Positions 1 through 7,049 of a DNA stretch of 13,270 nucleotides are shown piece by piece (position 1 is the stretch's first letter; the number at the start of each line of letters is the position of its first letter). Made by a program: the position numbers and the translations under genes. The stretch covers positions 1 through 13,270 of the forward strand of contig CAIMNF010000147.1 of the NCBI GenBank assembly GCA_903842755.1, given 5' to 3'. The notes under the pieces are model-generated. The model searched no databases. It was given only the letters and a program-made list of their open reading frames with translations, and was not told where the DNA came from. This DNA comes from Oligoflexia bacterium. GTDB lineage: Bacteria > Bdellovibrionota > UBA1018 > CAIMNF01.

Positions 1-948
1 ATTTCTGGTTTTATTTTTTTGCTCGTTTCGATCGCGGTTTCGCTGTTCCTCAAACTGGATTGGTCGCAAGGCGCTTTGATTTTGAGCGAACTTAGGCTTC
101 CAAGAATGATCGCAGGAGTGGCCATCGGCGGGGCCTTAGCAATGACCGGTGCAGTCCTTCAGACTGTTCTCGGTAATCCGCTGAGCGAGCCGTATACGTT
201 AGGCATCGCATCGGGCGCAGCCCTGGGTGCTGCCGTCTCTAGCTCGTTTAAAGTGAGTCTCGTTATTTTGGGGCTAAATGGTGGGGCCGTGCTTGGTGCG
301 CTCGGCGTTTTGTTTCTGCTTTTAAAATTGGTCCGTCATTCTGGTCAAGCCACAGAGACGACCCTTCTTATTGGAATGATGCTTAGTTTATTGTGCTCAA
401 GTCTCCTGTCGGTTTGGATGGCGCTTTCTGATCCGGTAGGGGTTCAATCGGTGACCTATTGGCTCTTAGGCGATTTATCGCGAGTAGAGCTTAAAACGGC
501 GTTGGTCCTTTTGGCATTTACGGGGGTTGCAGCTGTTTTTTTTAAGTTCCATGCAAAAAATCTAGACGCATTTTTATTCGGCGAAAAGTGGGTAGAATCT
601 TTTGGAGTTTCGTATTCCAAAACTCAATTGCAGATGGTCGTCGTGGTTTCCGTCTTGGTGAGTCTTTGTGTGAGTGCGTCTGGAATGATTGGTTTTGTGG
701 GATTAATGGTCCCTCATTGGGCGAGGCGAATGGTGGGGCCAAGGCATCGGGCGCTCCTCCCACTCGTGTTGGTTTTGGGTTCAGCAACCTTAACGCTCAG
801 TGATGGGTTGGCCCGCGCACTCAGTGATCCCCACGAGCTACCCGTGGGCGCGGTCACGGCTCTGTTGGGCGCACCTTTGTTTATCTTGGTTCTGCTTCGT
901 CAAAAAAGAAAAGGAACGACCGTGATTCCCCTTGAGGATCAGCCATGA
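1..948 (+). CDS. FecCD/BtuC-family ABC transporter permease (5' end missing)
   Basis: Inner-membrane permease subunit of a type II ABC importer of the kind that brings in cobalamin, haem or iron-siderophore complexes; it would form a dimer served by the ATPase encoded next. The reading frame is open to the first base of the window, and only about 30 residues precede the family hallmark LRLPR (where roughly 60-70 are usual), so the true start lies outside. Visible family blocks are LRLPRMIAGVAIGGALAMTG, then GNPLSEPYTLGIASGAALGA, and near the end GFVGLMVPHWARRMVGPRHR and ELPVGAVTALLGAPLF. Hydrophobic segments alternate with short loops throughout, as expected for a multi-spanning protein. The 3' end overlaps the ATPase start (ATGA), which implies coupled translation. 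The family is certain; the substrate is not, since no binding protein gene is in view. BtuC (B12) is the best guess from the BtuD-like features of the partner. Confidence 0.93.
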   Translation: MSGFIFLLVSIAVSLFLKLDWSQGALILSELRLPRMIAGVAIGGALAMTGAVLQTVLGNPLSEPYTLGIASGAALGAAVSSSFKVSLVILGLNGGAVLGALGVLFLLLKLVRHSGQATETTLLIGMMLSLLCSSLLSVWMALSDPVGVQSVTYWLLGDLSRVELKTALVLLAFTGVAAVFFKFHAKNLDAFLFGEKWVESFGVSYSKTQLQMVVVVSVLVSLCVSASGMIGFVGLMVPHWARRMVGPRHRALLPLVLVLGSATLTLSDGLARALSDPHELPVGAVTALLGAPLFILVLLRQKRKGTTVIPLEDQP

Positions 949-1709
949 TGTACGTTTCGGTCAGGAAGGTAAAAGTTCAAACAGCGGAGGGGAAAAATTC
1001 GGGAAGCAAGACGCTTTTAGACGAGACTTCGCTTGAGATCAATCGAGGGAGCATTGTCGGAGTTTATGGACCCAATGGGTCTGGAAAGAGCACATTGCTA
1101 AGAGCGCTTTGCGGAGTAAATCCCCTTTTTCAGAGCGGAGAAGTTTGGGTGGACCGAGTACGAATCACCCCAAGTCAACGCGCGCATGATCGGGTTCAAA
1201 ATATCATGTACCTTGCGAGCGACTTCACGTCGCCATTTGAAGTGCAGGTTCGAGATCTGTTAGACTTAGGGCAAAAATTTTCCGAGAAGCCGCAAAATGC
1301 AGTTGAACTGGTGCGCGAACTAAAACTTGAACCCTTTTTAAAACGAGTGGTCTCCACCTTAAGTGAGGGCGAAAAACAGTGGGTGATGTTTGCGCGCGCG
1401 CTGATTCAAAATCCTCACGTGCTTGTTTTAGATGAAAGCTTTTCAAAATTAGATTTGGATCGCTTACTGCAAGCGGGCATGATTTTGAAAAAACAAGCGC
1501 AAAGCGGCATGACGTTCGTCCTCTCTTCGCACGATTTAAATTTTTTATCCGAGGTCAGTGACGATCTCATCTTGATGAACAGGGGCGCTGTGGTTGCACG
1601 GGGTGGTGTCGCGGAGGTGTTGACGTTAGACGCCTTGAGGGGCCTTTATCCGGACGTAAACGGAGAAATTGTGCGTTCCCTTTCGGGTCGGGTAAAATTA
1701 ATTTATTAA
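945..1709 (+). CDS. ABC transporter ATP-binding protein (BtuD/FecE-type)
   Basis: Cytoplasmic ATPase that powers the permease encoded just upstream. Motifs over 254 residues: Walker A GPNGSGKST at 42-50, signature LSEGE at 139-143 (a variant of LSGGQ), Walker B VLVLDE at 159-164 with the catalytic glutamate, D-loop SKLD at 167-170 and switch histidine H196 in SSHD. The segment YLASDFTSPF at 89-98 lines up with the Q-loop of BtuD-type ATPases (YLSQQQTPPF in E. coli BtuD, from memory), but the Q-loop glutamine is replaced by S92. All other catalytic motifs are intact, so it is probably active. The start at 945 overlaps the permease stop and has GAGG 7 bases upstream; the adjacent ATG at 948 is equally possible. 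Its stop is five bases from the stop of the opposing nucleotidyltransferase gene. Substrate is inferred only from family: cobalamin or an iron complex. Confidence 0.92.
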   Translation: MMYVSVRKVKVQTAEGKNSGSKTLLDETSLEINRGSIVGVYGPNGSGKSTLLRALCGVNPLFQSGEVWVDRVRITPSQRAHDRVQNIMYLASDFTSPFEVQVRDLLDLGQKFSEKPQNAVELVRELKLEPFLKRVVSTLSEGEKQWVMFARALIQNPHVLVLDESFSKLDLDRLLQAGMILKKQAQSGMTFVLSSHDLNFLSEVSDDLILMNRGAVVARGGVAEVLTLDALRGLYPDVNGEIVRSLSGRVKLIY

Positions 1710-1714
1710 AATTG

Positions 1715-2038
1715 CTAGGGTAGTTTTAACTTTACCGCATTTTTGAGGATTAGCTCGCAGAAGGGCTCCGTGACCTGATTCGGTAAAATGTATTTCACAT
1801 CAATTTTTTGATCACCAATCGTGGGTCCCGTTTTAAGAGCGGCCAAGACGACGTGTTGTTTTAACTTAATTTCATGATATAAAACGGGATCGGGAACAAT
1901 AACAAGTAAATCAATGTCGCCGCCAAGAAGTGCATCATTAGCCCGTGATCCGTATAAAAAAATTTCGATGGGGCAATTTTTGAAAAAAGTCTGCAGGGTA
2001 TGGCAAATCAATTGTTGTTGGGCAGGATCAAGTCTCAT
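1715..2038 (-). CDS. mntA: MntA-like minimal nucleotidyltransferase, antitoxin of a HepT/MntA module
   Basis: Small (107 aa) nucleotidyltransferase of the MNT family. The active-site signature is GS at residues 30-31 followed by DID at 41-43 (YGSRANDALLGGDIDLLV), with a third likely acidic ligand D80 in KIDVKYI. In characterised HepT/MntA pairs this enzyme transfers AMP groups from ATP to a tyrosine of the HEPN toxin and so silences it. The spacing here is GS-X9-DXD, one residue shorter than the GSX10DXD usually quoted for MntA; I recall the shorter form from a related group paired with HEPN proteins. The gene lies 12 bases downstream of the HepT gene on the same strand, and its ribosome site (TTGAGG, about 10 bases before ATG) overlaps the toxin's TGA stop, so the two are probably translated together. 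Antitoxin function is inferred from family and gene order. Confidence 0.88.
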   Translation of the reverse strand: MRLDPAQQQLICHTLQTFFKNCPIEIFLYGSRANDALLGGDIDLLVIVPDPVLYHEIKLKQHVVLAALKTGPTIGDQKIDVKYILPNQVTEPFCELILKNAVKLKLP

Positions 2039-2050
2039 GCAAAAATAACC

Positions 2051-2479
2051 TCAAGCAACCGCCTTTTTGATTTCGCTCATCACAAAATTACTTTCCAGCA
2101 GTAATGATTTAAAGAAAAAAGAGATATCTTCGTCATCGTAATCATGCTCGGACTTATTTCTCAGTTCGCGGATGGCAAACCATCGCGTTGATTCCGTTAG
2201 CAGGCCCTGTTTTTCTCCCCAATTTAATAAGTCCCTAAATGTGCCCCGAAAAGCGGGATCTTGTTCCAAGATATGGACGCGTAGCCAGCGACTCAGGAAA
2301 ATATCGGTCAATCTAGAAAACCTTGAAGAAAAGCTTTCCCAAACCTCTAGTTCCTCTTCGGAAAGCAAAGCAACATCTGTCTTTAAGTTTTTGACCTTAT
2401 TTGCGCTATACTCAAAATGAAGAAGGGCCTTTTTTAACTTATTTAACGTGAGTAATTTAACTTTTTGGTAGTCGGTCAT
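2051..2479 (-). CDS. hepT: HepT-like HEPN ribonuclease toxin
   Basis: A 142-residue, mostly helical HEPN-domain protein. The C-terminal half holds the RX4HXY catalytic motif as R107-NKSE-H112-D-Y114, the hallmark of HepT RNases; Y114 is the residue that would be AMPylated by the partner nucleotidyltransferase. The middle of the protein (SFSSRFSRLTDIFLSRWL at about 49-66, then DPAFRGTFRDLLNWGEKQGL at 74-93) fits the family of HEPN proteins found beside GSX9DID nucleotidyltransferases. Known relatives cleave RNA (tRNA in one studied case) and stop growth when free of MntA. It comes first in a two-gene unit, with the toxin upstream of the antitoxin as in other hepT-mntA loci. I see no clear Shine-Dalgarno sequence before its ATG. 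Older annotation would call this a nucleotidyltransferase substrate-binding protein. Confidence 0.85.
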   Translation of the reverse strand: MTDYQKVKLLTLNKLKKALLHFEYSANKVKNLKTDVALLSEEELEVWESFSSRFSRLTDIFLSRWLRVHILEQDPAFRGTFRDLLNWGEKQGLLTESTRWFAIRELRNKSEHDYDDEDISFFFKSLLLESNFVMSEIKKAVA

Positions 2480-2489
2480 TTGAGTTTTA

Positions 2490-2518
2490 ACTTTGACTCG
2501 GTTTCAGGATCTGATCAA
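2490..2518 (-). promoter_or_regulatory. Possible promoter of hepT-mntA
   Basis: On the minus strand TTGATC (2518-2513) lies 17 bases before CAAAGT (2495-2490), about 10 bases upstream of the hepT start codon. The -35 matches 4 of 6 consensus bases, the -10 only 3 of 6. It sits in the 45-base gap behind the barrel gene, which reads in the same direction, so read-through from that gene is an equally good explanation. Confidence 0.22.
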
Positions 2519-2524
2519 CAGTTT

Positions 2525-3376
2525 TTAGTTAAAAAATACCGTCATGGAGATTGCATGTGCACTGACGATTCCTAAATTTAAGTCATTTTGAGTGACGTGG
2601 TGGTAGGCGTAATCAAAGGCAACTTTTGGACCTACCCATCCTAAACCTAACCCAATCCCAGACCCGCGGGTGTTCAGGTAAGGGATGTCGGCATCTTGAA
2701 ATTTTCCAAAGCGGGCAAAAAAATCGGCCATTAATCCAAGCTCAATTCCCGCCGAATAGCCACTTTTCGCACCGCTCGTGTAAGAAGGGGAATAGAATGG
2801 ATCGATATAAATCTGAACGACTTCGAGGGTGGTAAATTTGGTCGCTAAATAAAAGGTACGGTACAGGTTCCGCGCTAGGCCTGCGTCCGATTGAAAAATA
2901 TTGTCGATGATGATGGCCGAAGTAAACCAGGAGGCCGCAAGAAACGAAGCAGAAAAGGTGCTATCGGTGGTGATGTTATTCGTTCCATCGTCAATGATGA
3001 GTTTTGCACCCAGACCAAAGCCTAAATGTTCCACCGCAATTTTGCTTGCTCCAAAGTTAATTGCTCCATTTTGTTCTCTCCGGGTGAAGCCAATCCCCGC
3101 TTGAAATAACTCGGTCCTAGAATCCTGGATTGAGGCGTTGTAACTTCGTCCGGGCGTAAACCACGTGTAGCCTGTTGAAATATTATACGACGGGGTAAAC
3201 GATGCGTAAGATGGATTTAAATAAATGGAATCGTTAAAGAGTGGGGCTGCCCGGCCCGCACCGCCTAAAGAGAGGACTCTTGGACTAAGGTATTCCGTGG
3301 AGTGAGCGAGATTTTGGGCAATCAGTAAAGCGAAAAGGGTTAAAGCGCATAAATTTCTTAAATTTATTTTAGGCAT
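2525..3376 (-). CDS. Secreted FadL-like outer-membrane beta-barrel protein, function unknown
   Basis: A 283-residue exported protein. The N-terminus is a good Sec signal peptide: basic MPKINLRN, hydrophobic LCALTLFALLIA, and a likely cut at AHS-TEY (26/27). The mature start (SPRVLSLGGAGRAAPLFNDS followed by IYLNPSYASF) resembles the opening of FadL/OmpP1 and PorV-type barrels, where a conserved GGAGRA and an NP motif form the N-terminal hatch. The rest alternates short polar and aromatic stretches rich in glycine and ends in SMTVFFN, a typical last strand with terminal aromatics. At this length it is shorter than true FadL (about 420 aa), so substrate transport should not be assumed. The only visible start has AGAGG directly touching the ATG. 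It diverges from galU across 40 bases and lies upstream of hepT on the same strand. No specific function can be given. Confidence 0.72.
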   Translation of the reverse strand: MPKINLRNLCALTLFALLIAQNLAHSTEYLSPRVLSLGGAGRAAPLFNDSIYLNPSYASFTPSYNISTGYTWFTPGRSYNASIQDSRTELFQAGIGFTRREQNGAINFGASKIAVEHLGFGLGAKLIIDDGTNNITTDSTFSASFLAASWFTSAIIIDNIFQSDAGLARNLYRTFYLATKFTTLEVVQIYIDPFYSPSYTSGAKSGYSAGIELGLMADFFARFGKFQDADIPYLNTRGSGIGLGLGWVGPKVAFDYAYHHVTQNDLNLGIVSAHAISMTVFFN

Positions 3377-3416
3377 CCTCTATATTTGGTTAGCCTGTCT
3401 GGGGTATGTTTGCAAT
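3377..3416. promoter_or_regulatory. Divergent 40-base region between the barrel gene and galU
   Basis: This gap must serve both genes. For galU, TATATT at 3381-3386 matches a -10 box at 5 of 6 positions, with a weak TTAAAT 17 bases upstream inside the barrel gene. galU has no convincing Shine-Dalgarno; the nearest purine run is GGGG at 3401-3404. A five-codon frame (ATG TTT GCA ATA TGA, 3406-3420) ends on the galU ATG. It may be chance, or a tiny leader that feeds ribosomes onto galU. For the barrel gene I see no strong promoter. Confidence 0.3.
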
Positions 3417-5027
3417 ATGAATCAAAAAGTAAAAAAAGCGGTCATTCCTGCGGCGGGTTTAGGAACTCGCTTTTTACCCGTCACGAAATCGATTCCCAAA
3501 GAGATGATTCCAATCATTGATCGCCCAATGCTTCATTACATTGTAGAAGAAGCCGTAAATAGTGGCATTCAAGATGTTGTTCTGATCTCAGCGCGGAATA
3601 AAGAGTCGATCGAAAAATATTTTGTTTATAACTATGAGTTAGAGGATCGCTTAGTCAAGTCCGGTAAAGAGGACGTGGCGCGCGACATTAAGAAAATTGC
3701 AGACAGTTGCAACATTATTGTGGTTTATCAGAAAGAGCCGTTAGGGCTTGGTCATGCCATTGGCTGCGCGAAATCGGTAGTGGGTCAGGATCCGTTTGCG
3801 ATTTTGCTGGGAGATGACTTAATCGACACCCCTTATCCGATGTTGCCTTGCACACGTCAGTTGATGAATATTTATGACCAACACCACCAAAGTGTGGTCG
3901 GGGTGATGGAAGTTGCGGCCGAAGATGTGATCAAGTATGGAATCGTGGGAGGACAACCGCTTCAGGGTGTTCCTAAGACCATGACCGTGACCGACTTAAT
4001 CGAAAAACCCAAAAAAGAACAAGCGCCTTCTCGGTTCGCTATTCCGGGCCGCTACGTACTAGATGCAGAAATTTTTAAATGTATCGAAAATACGCGTCCA
4101 GGTGCAAACGGCGAAATTCAGCTCACCGATGCGTTGTTGATGCTCGCCCGTTCTAAAGGATTACTTGCCCACGAGTTCACGGGGGACCGTTACGATACGG
4201 GGGACCGCTTGGGGTACTTAGACGCGACTCTTACGTTCGGATTGCGGAGGCCAGAACTTAAAGAAGGTTTGATTGCTCTGATGAAAAAGCACTTAAAGTC
4301 TCTTGGAGTTGCTTTTGGGGCTGGATTAATTTGGCTCATGAGCGGGCAGATTCATTTGCCCGAAGCGCGAGCCTATGTTTTGCCCGCAAATTACATTATG
4401 AGCCAAGAAGTAAAGCCTAAATCAAAGCTAAAAAAAATAGAGCTGACGGGCGAAATTACTGACCTCCGTACTCAAAAAAAATGGGAAGAGATCCTGCAGG
4501 TCGATTTTGAGTCGAATAAAGTTCATGTCAGCTTGTTTACGTCTGCGGGGCAAAAGGTGTCTCACAAAGTGACCAGTGTAGAAGAGTTAAGTCCGCTTGG
4601 ACTTGCGTGGCTTGGAGTGGGGCTTGATCCTCGCTTTTCGCACGTGATGGCCTATTTAGATCGGCTGCAGGTACAGCTCGCGGAAAAAGACCAACCGCGG
4701 ATGAATCGAATCAATGATCGTCCCGTTTATGAATGGGGGGATCCCGCCCAAATCCAAATTGAAAAGGACGAGTTTTGGTTTGCGGGATACAAATCGGCCG
4801 ATCAAAATGCCCTACAAGTGGAGCAATTTTTTGCGGCGACGGGCGCGGGCATGATTCCAAAGGTGGTACGGATTAAAAAAGCTGCGGTCATTGGTCCTTC
4901 GGACCTCTTTCTGTACGAGCTTAAAAAAGAACGGGTGAATAATTTTACCATGACGAAAAAAGATCACGAAGCCCAAGGTTCCGACGAGGGTGGAAGTTTT
5001 GGTGAATGGCTTAGTCTTGTTCGCTAA
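3417..5027 (+). CDS. galU: GalU (UTP-glucose-1-phosphate uridylyltransferase) fused to a signal-peptide-bearing C-terminal domain
   Basis: Residues 1 to about 290 are a complete GalU: nucleotide-binding GLGTRFLPVTKSIPKEM at 14-30, KEPLGLGHAI at 106-115, LGDD at 131-134, IEKP at 195-198, and the closing GDRYDTGDRLGYLDATLTFG. It makes UDP-glucose from UTP and glucose-1-phosphate for envelope sugars. Normal GalU proteins end near residue 290-302, but this frame continues to 536. At the junction lies an internal methionine, M289, that begins what looks exactly like a Sec signal peptide: MKKHLK, then hydrophobic SLGVAFGAGLIWLMSG, then PEARA with a likely cut after A319. The 217 residues beyond form a hydrophilic, probably beta-rich domain that I do not recognise. 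Either this is a true membrane-tethered fusion, or a second gene starts at 4281 in the same frame, or an indel joined two genes. The 3' end overlaps priA. Confidence 0.87.
   Translation: MNQKVKKAVIPAAGLGTRFLPVTKSIPKEMIPIIDRPMLHYIVEEAVNSGIQDVVLISARNKESIEKYFVYNYELEDRLVKSGKEDVARDIKKIADSCNIIVVYQKEPLGLGHAIGCAKSVVGQDPFAILLGDDLIDTPYPMLPCTRQLMNIYDQHHQSVVGVMEVAAEDVIKYGIVGGQPLQGVPKTMTVTDLIEKPKKEQAPSRFAIPGRYVLDAEIFKCIENTRPGANGEIQLTDALLMLARSKGLLAHEFTGDRYDTGDRLGYLDATLTFGLRRPELKEGLIALMKKHLKSLGVAFGAGLIWLMSGQIHLPEARAYVLPANYIMSQEVKPKSKLKKIELTGEITDLRTQKKWEEILQVDFESNKVHVSLFTSAGQKVSHKVTSVEELSPLGLAWLGVGLDPRFSHVMAYLDRLQVQLAEKDQPRMNRINDRPVYEWGDPAQIQIEKDEFWFAGYKSADQNALQVEQFFAATGAGMIPKVVRIKKAAVIGPSDLFLYELKKERVNNFTMTKKDHEAQGSDEGGSFGEWLSLVR
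4281..5027 (+). CDS. Possible separate start: secreted protein of unknown function encoded in the 3' part of the galU frame
   Basis: This alternative reading is given because the sequence from M289 of the galU frame looks like an independent exported protein of 248 residues. It has a textbook n-region (MKKHLK), an h-region of about 16 residues and an AXA-type cleavage site (ARA-Y), leaving a mature chain of 217 residues. The mature part has alternating hydrophobic strands (for example IELTGEITDL, LQVDFESNKVHVSLF, VYEWGDP, LFLYELKKERVNNF) and no cysteines or obvious catalytic motif; I cannot assign a family. A purine-rich AAGAAGG at 4261-4267 is 13 bases from the ATG, further than usual, so independent initiation would be inefficient. 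There is no lipobox. It precedes and overlaps priA, as an operon member would. Confidence 0.45.
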   Translation: MKKHLKSLGVAFGAGLIWLMSGQIHLPEARAYVLPANYIMSQEVKPKSKLKKIELTGEITDLRTQKKWEEILQVDFESNKVHVSLFTSAGQKVSHKVTSVEELSPLGLAWLGVGLDPRFSHVMAYLDRLQVQLAEKDQPRMNRINDRPVYEWGDPAQIQIEKDEFWFAGYKSADQNALQVEQFFAATGAGMIPKVVRIKKAAVIGPSDLFLYELKKERVNNFTMTKKDHEAQGSDEGGSFGEWLSLVR

Positions 5028-7038
5028 GGTTGCCGTCCCTAGACCGTTAGACGTCCTCTATGATTATTCCTATCGGGAAGACGTGATTTTAGGTTTAAAA
5101 GCCGGAGATCTGGTGAAAGTTCCCTTTGGAAGAACTCAAGTAGTGGGCTGTATTGTCGAAGCGGGGCTTCCCGTTCCCAGTGCGGCTGAATCGGTAAAAA
5201 TTAAAGAAATTACTCAAAAGATAGACCCAGAATTTTCGCTTCCCGAAGAGGTGTTTAAGCTTTGTAAATTTGGAGCCGAATATTATCAATACCCACTCGG
5301 GGAAGCCCTCTTTAGTGCCTTTGCGCCTAGTCCAGAGACTAAAAAGGCGACCCGTGGTTTGAGTAAAAAAGCAAAAGCCCGCCAGGAATTGCAACAGCAG
5401 AATCGCACCACACGAAGCCTTAATCGAGAGCAAGACCAGGCATTAGAGAAGATAAAAAGCCAAAGCTTAGTTAAATCGGATTCGGTTTTTTTACTTCAAG
5501 GTGTTACCGGTAGCGGTAAAACGGAAGTTTATATTGAAGCCGCAAAACACGCTCTGCACCTGGGAAAATCGGTATTGATTTTGGTTCCAGAAATCGCGCT
5601 CACTTCGCAACTGAAAGATCGCTTTGAACAAGCGCTCCATACGCCGATTGCCCTTTGGCACTCCGCGATCGCAGAGGGGCTAAGGCAAGTGCAGTGGCTC
5701 AAGGTGAAATCGGGCGAAATCCGAGTGATCGTTGGTGCCCGCTCCGCAATTTTTGCGCCACTTGTAAATTTAGGCCTTATTGTTGTGGATGAGGAGCACG
5801 ATGCGACCTACAAGCAAGAGGAGCGGTTTCGGTATCAAGCCCGTGATTTAGCCTTGTACCGTGCAAAGCTTGCGTCCTGCCCGGTCATCTTGGGGAGCGC
5901 CACTCCAAGCCTTGAAAGTATTCAAAAAGTGAAGGAAGGCAAAATTCATCTTCTGGAGTTAAAACAGCGCTTTTCAGCGCGCCCCCTCCCTGAAGTTAAG
6001 CTCATTTCTTTGATTGAGGAAGCCCCCGTGGTTCATCCCGAAGTAAAAACCGTCTTTGCACTTAAGACCATTCGCGCAGTTCAAGCCGTCATTGATCGCG
6101 GCGAGCAAGTCATGATTTATTTAAATCGGCGCGGGTTCTCTCAGTTTGTGCTGTGCAAGGATTGTGGGTGGATCAAGAAATGCTCGAATTGTTCGATTTC
6201 GCTTACCCACTATCAACGAAAGCGCGAACTTTGTTGCCATGTTTGCGGCGAGAAATTTGAAATTCCATCCCGCTGTGAGCAATGCCAAAGCCACGAACTA
6301 AAAGGCATGGGCTCGGGAACGGAAACTTTAGAAGAAGAACTAAAAATTTTAATCAACGGAGCCAAGGTTTTAAGGCTAGACCGCGAAATGATTACCTCGC
6401 AAGGAAGATTAGAGCAAACGTTAGATGACTTTCGAGACTTAAAGGCCAATATTTTAATTGGAACCCAGATGCTAGTTAAAGGCCATGATTTTCCAAAGGT
6501 GACTTGTGTGGTGATTGTTTCTGCCGATATGTTGCTGAAATGGCCGGATTTTAGGGCTTCTGAACGGGCACTTCAGACCTTAACTCAGGTGGCAGGCCGT
6601 TCCGGACGGGGGGAAATCTTAGGAGAAGTTTTAATTCAAGGATACGACCTTGGGCATCCGGTCATCCAAATCTTAACTGGTGAACTTGATCAAGCTCAGT
6701 TTATTGAAGGCGAATTGGCGCTAAGGCGGGAGCTTCACTACCCTCCCTTTTCGCGATTTGTCCGGTATCGGGCGCAGCATGAGCAGCTAGAGCATTTGAA
6801 GCAAAAGGTCGAGCGAATGGCCCAGGCCTTGCGCCACGAATTAAGTGACGAGCAGCAAGCGCGATTGCTTGGGCCTTCGGAGGCATTGCTCCAACGGGTA
6901 AAAAATCAATACCGGTATGATTTGTATTTTAAAGCCAAAAATGTGACGGAATTATTCACAGTTTCAGCGCGAGTGAAAAAAATGGCTCAGATCGAAGATC
7001 TCCAACTGACGGTAGACGTCGATCCCTACAGTGCGTAA
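4990..7038 (+). CDS. priA: Primosomal protein N' (PriA), replication restart helicase
   Basis: PriA recognises stalled or collapsed replication forks, unwinds the lagging arm 3'-to-5' and reloads the replicative helicase. Seen here over 682 residues: an N-terminal DNA-binding domain (VAVPRPLDVLYDYSY and VKVPFGR), Walker A GVTGSGKT at 171-178, Walker B DEEH at 267-270 followed by the aromatic loop YKQEERFRY, helicase motif GSATP at 302-306, and motif VI QVAGRSGRG at 533-541. The zinc-binding insert has eight cysteines (389, 392, 398, 401, 416, 419, 429, 432), the same spacing as I recall for E. coli PriA. The C-terminal domain ends normally, although the protein is about 50 residues shorter than E. 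coli's. GTG at 4990 and GTG at 5002 are both possible starts; the latter has GGTGGAAG just upstream and matches the family's usual N-terminus slightly better. It overlaps the preceding frame by 26-38 bases. Confidence 0.97.
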   Translation: MEVLVNGLVLFAKVAVPRPLDVLYDYSYREDVILGLKAGDLVKVPFGRTQVVGCIVEAGLPVPSAAESVKIKEITQKIDPEFSLPEEVFKLCKFGAEYYQYPLGEALFSAFAPSPETKKATRGLSKKAKARQELQQQNRTTRSLNREQDQALEKIKSQSLVKSDSVFLLQGVTGSGKTEVYIEAAKHALHLGKSVLILVPEIALTSQLKDRFEQALHTPIALWHSAIAEGLRQVQWLKVKSGEIRVIVGARSAIFAPLVNLGLIVVDEEHDATYKQEERFRYQARDLALYRAKLASCPVILGSATPSLESIQKVKEGKIHLLELKQRFSARPLPEVKLISLIEEAPVVHPEVKTVFALKTIRAVQAVIDRGEQVMIYLNRRGFSQFVLCKDCGWIKKCSNCSISLTHYQRKRELCCHVCGEKFEIPSRCEQCQSHELKGMGSGTETLEEELKILINGAKVLRLDREMITSQGRLEQTLDDFRDLKANILIGTQMLVKGHDFPKVTCVVIVSADMLLKWPDFRASERALQTLTQVAGRSGRGEILGEVLIQGYDLGHPVIQILTGELDQAQFIEGELALRRELHYPPFSRFVRYRAQHEQLEHLKQKVERMAQALRHELSDEQQARLLGPSEALLQRVKNQYRYDLYFKAKNVTELFTVSARVKKMAQIEDLQLTVDVDPYSA

Positions 7039-7049
7039 ACTATAAGGAG

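Noticed and set aside
1392..1401. Alternating GC run (also near 7172 and 11662) that could suggest Z-DNA
   Set aside because: Each is short and encodes Ala-Arg or Arg-Ala runs within solid genes; no sign of function.
1691..1736. Imperfect inverted repeat GGTAAAATTAA / TTAACTTTACC between the convergent ABC ATPase and mntA ends
   Set aside because: Arms are AT-rich with one mismatch, the loop is 24 bases, it overlaps both coding ends, and only a short T run follows on one strand. Too weak to call a terminator.
3406..3420. Five-codon leader frame overlapping the galU ATG
   Set aside because: Too short to distinguish from chance and lacking a ribosome site; mentioned only as part of the intergenic region.
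4179..4207. Perfect 11-base direct repeat ACGGGGGACCG, 18 bases apart, in galU
   Set aside because: It encodes TGDR twice in a conserved GalU block (GDRYDTGDRLG); protein constraint explains it.
5095..5433. 112-residue antisense frame opposite the 5' part of priA
   Set aside because: Fully opposite the PriA N-terminal domain, with no start context; a shadow of priA codon bias.
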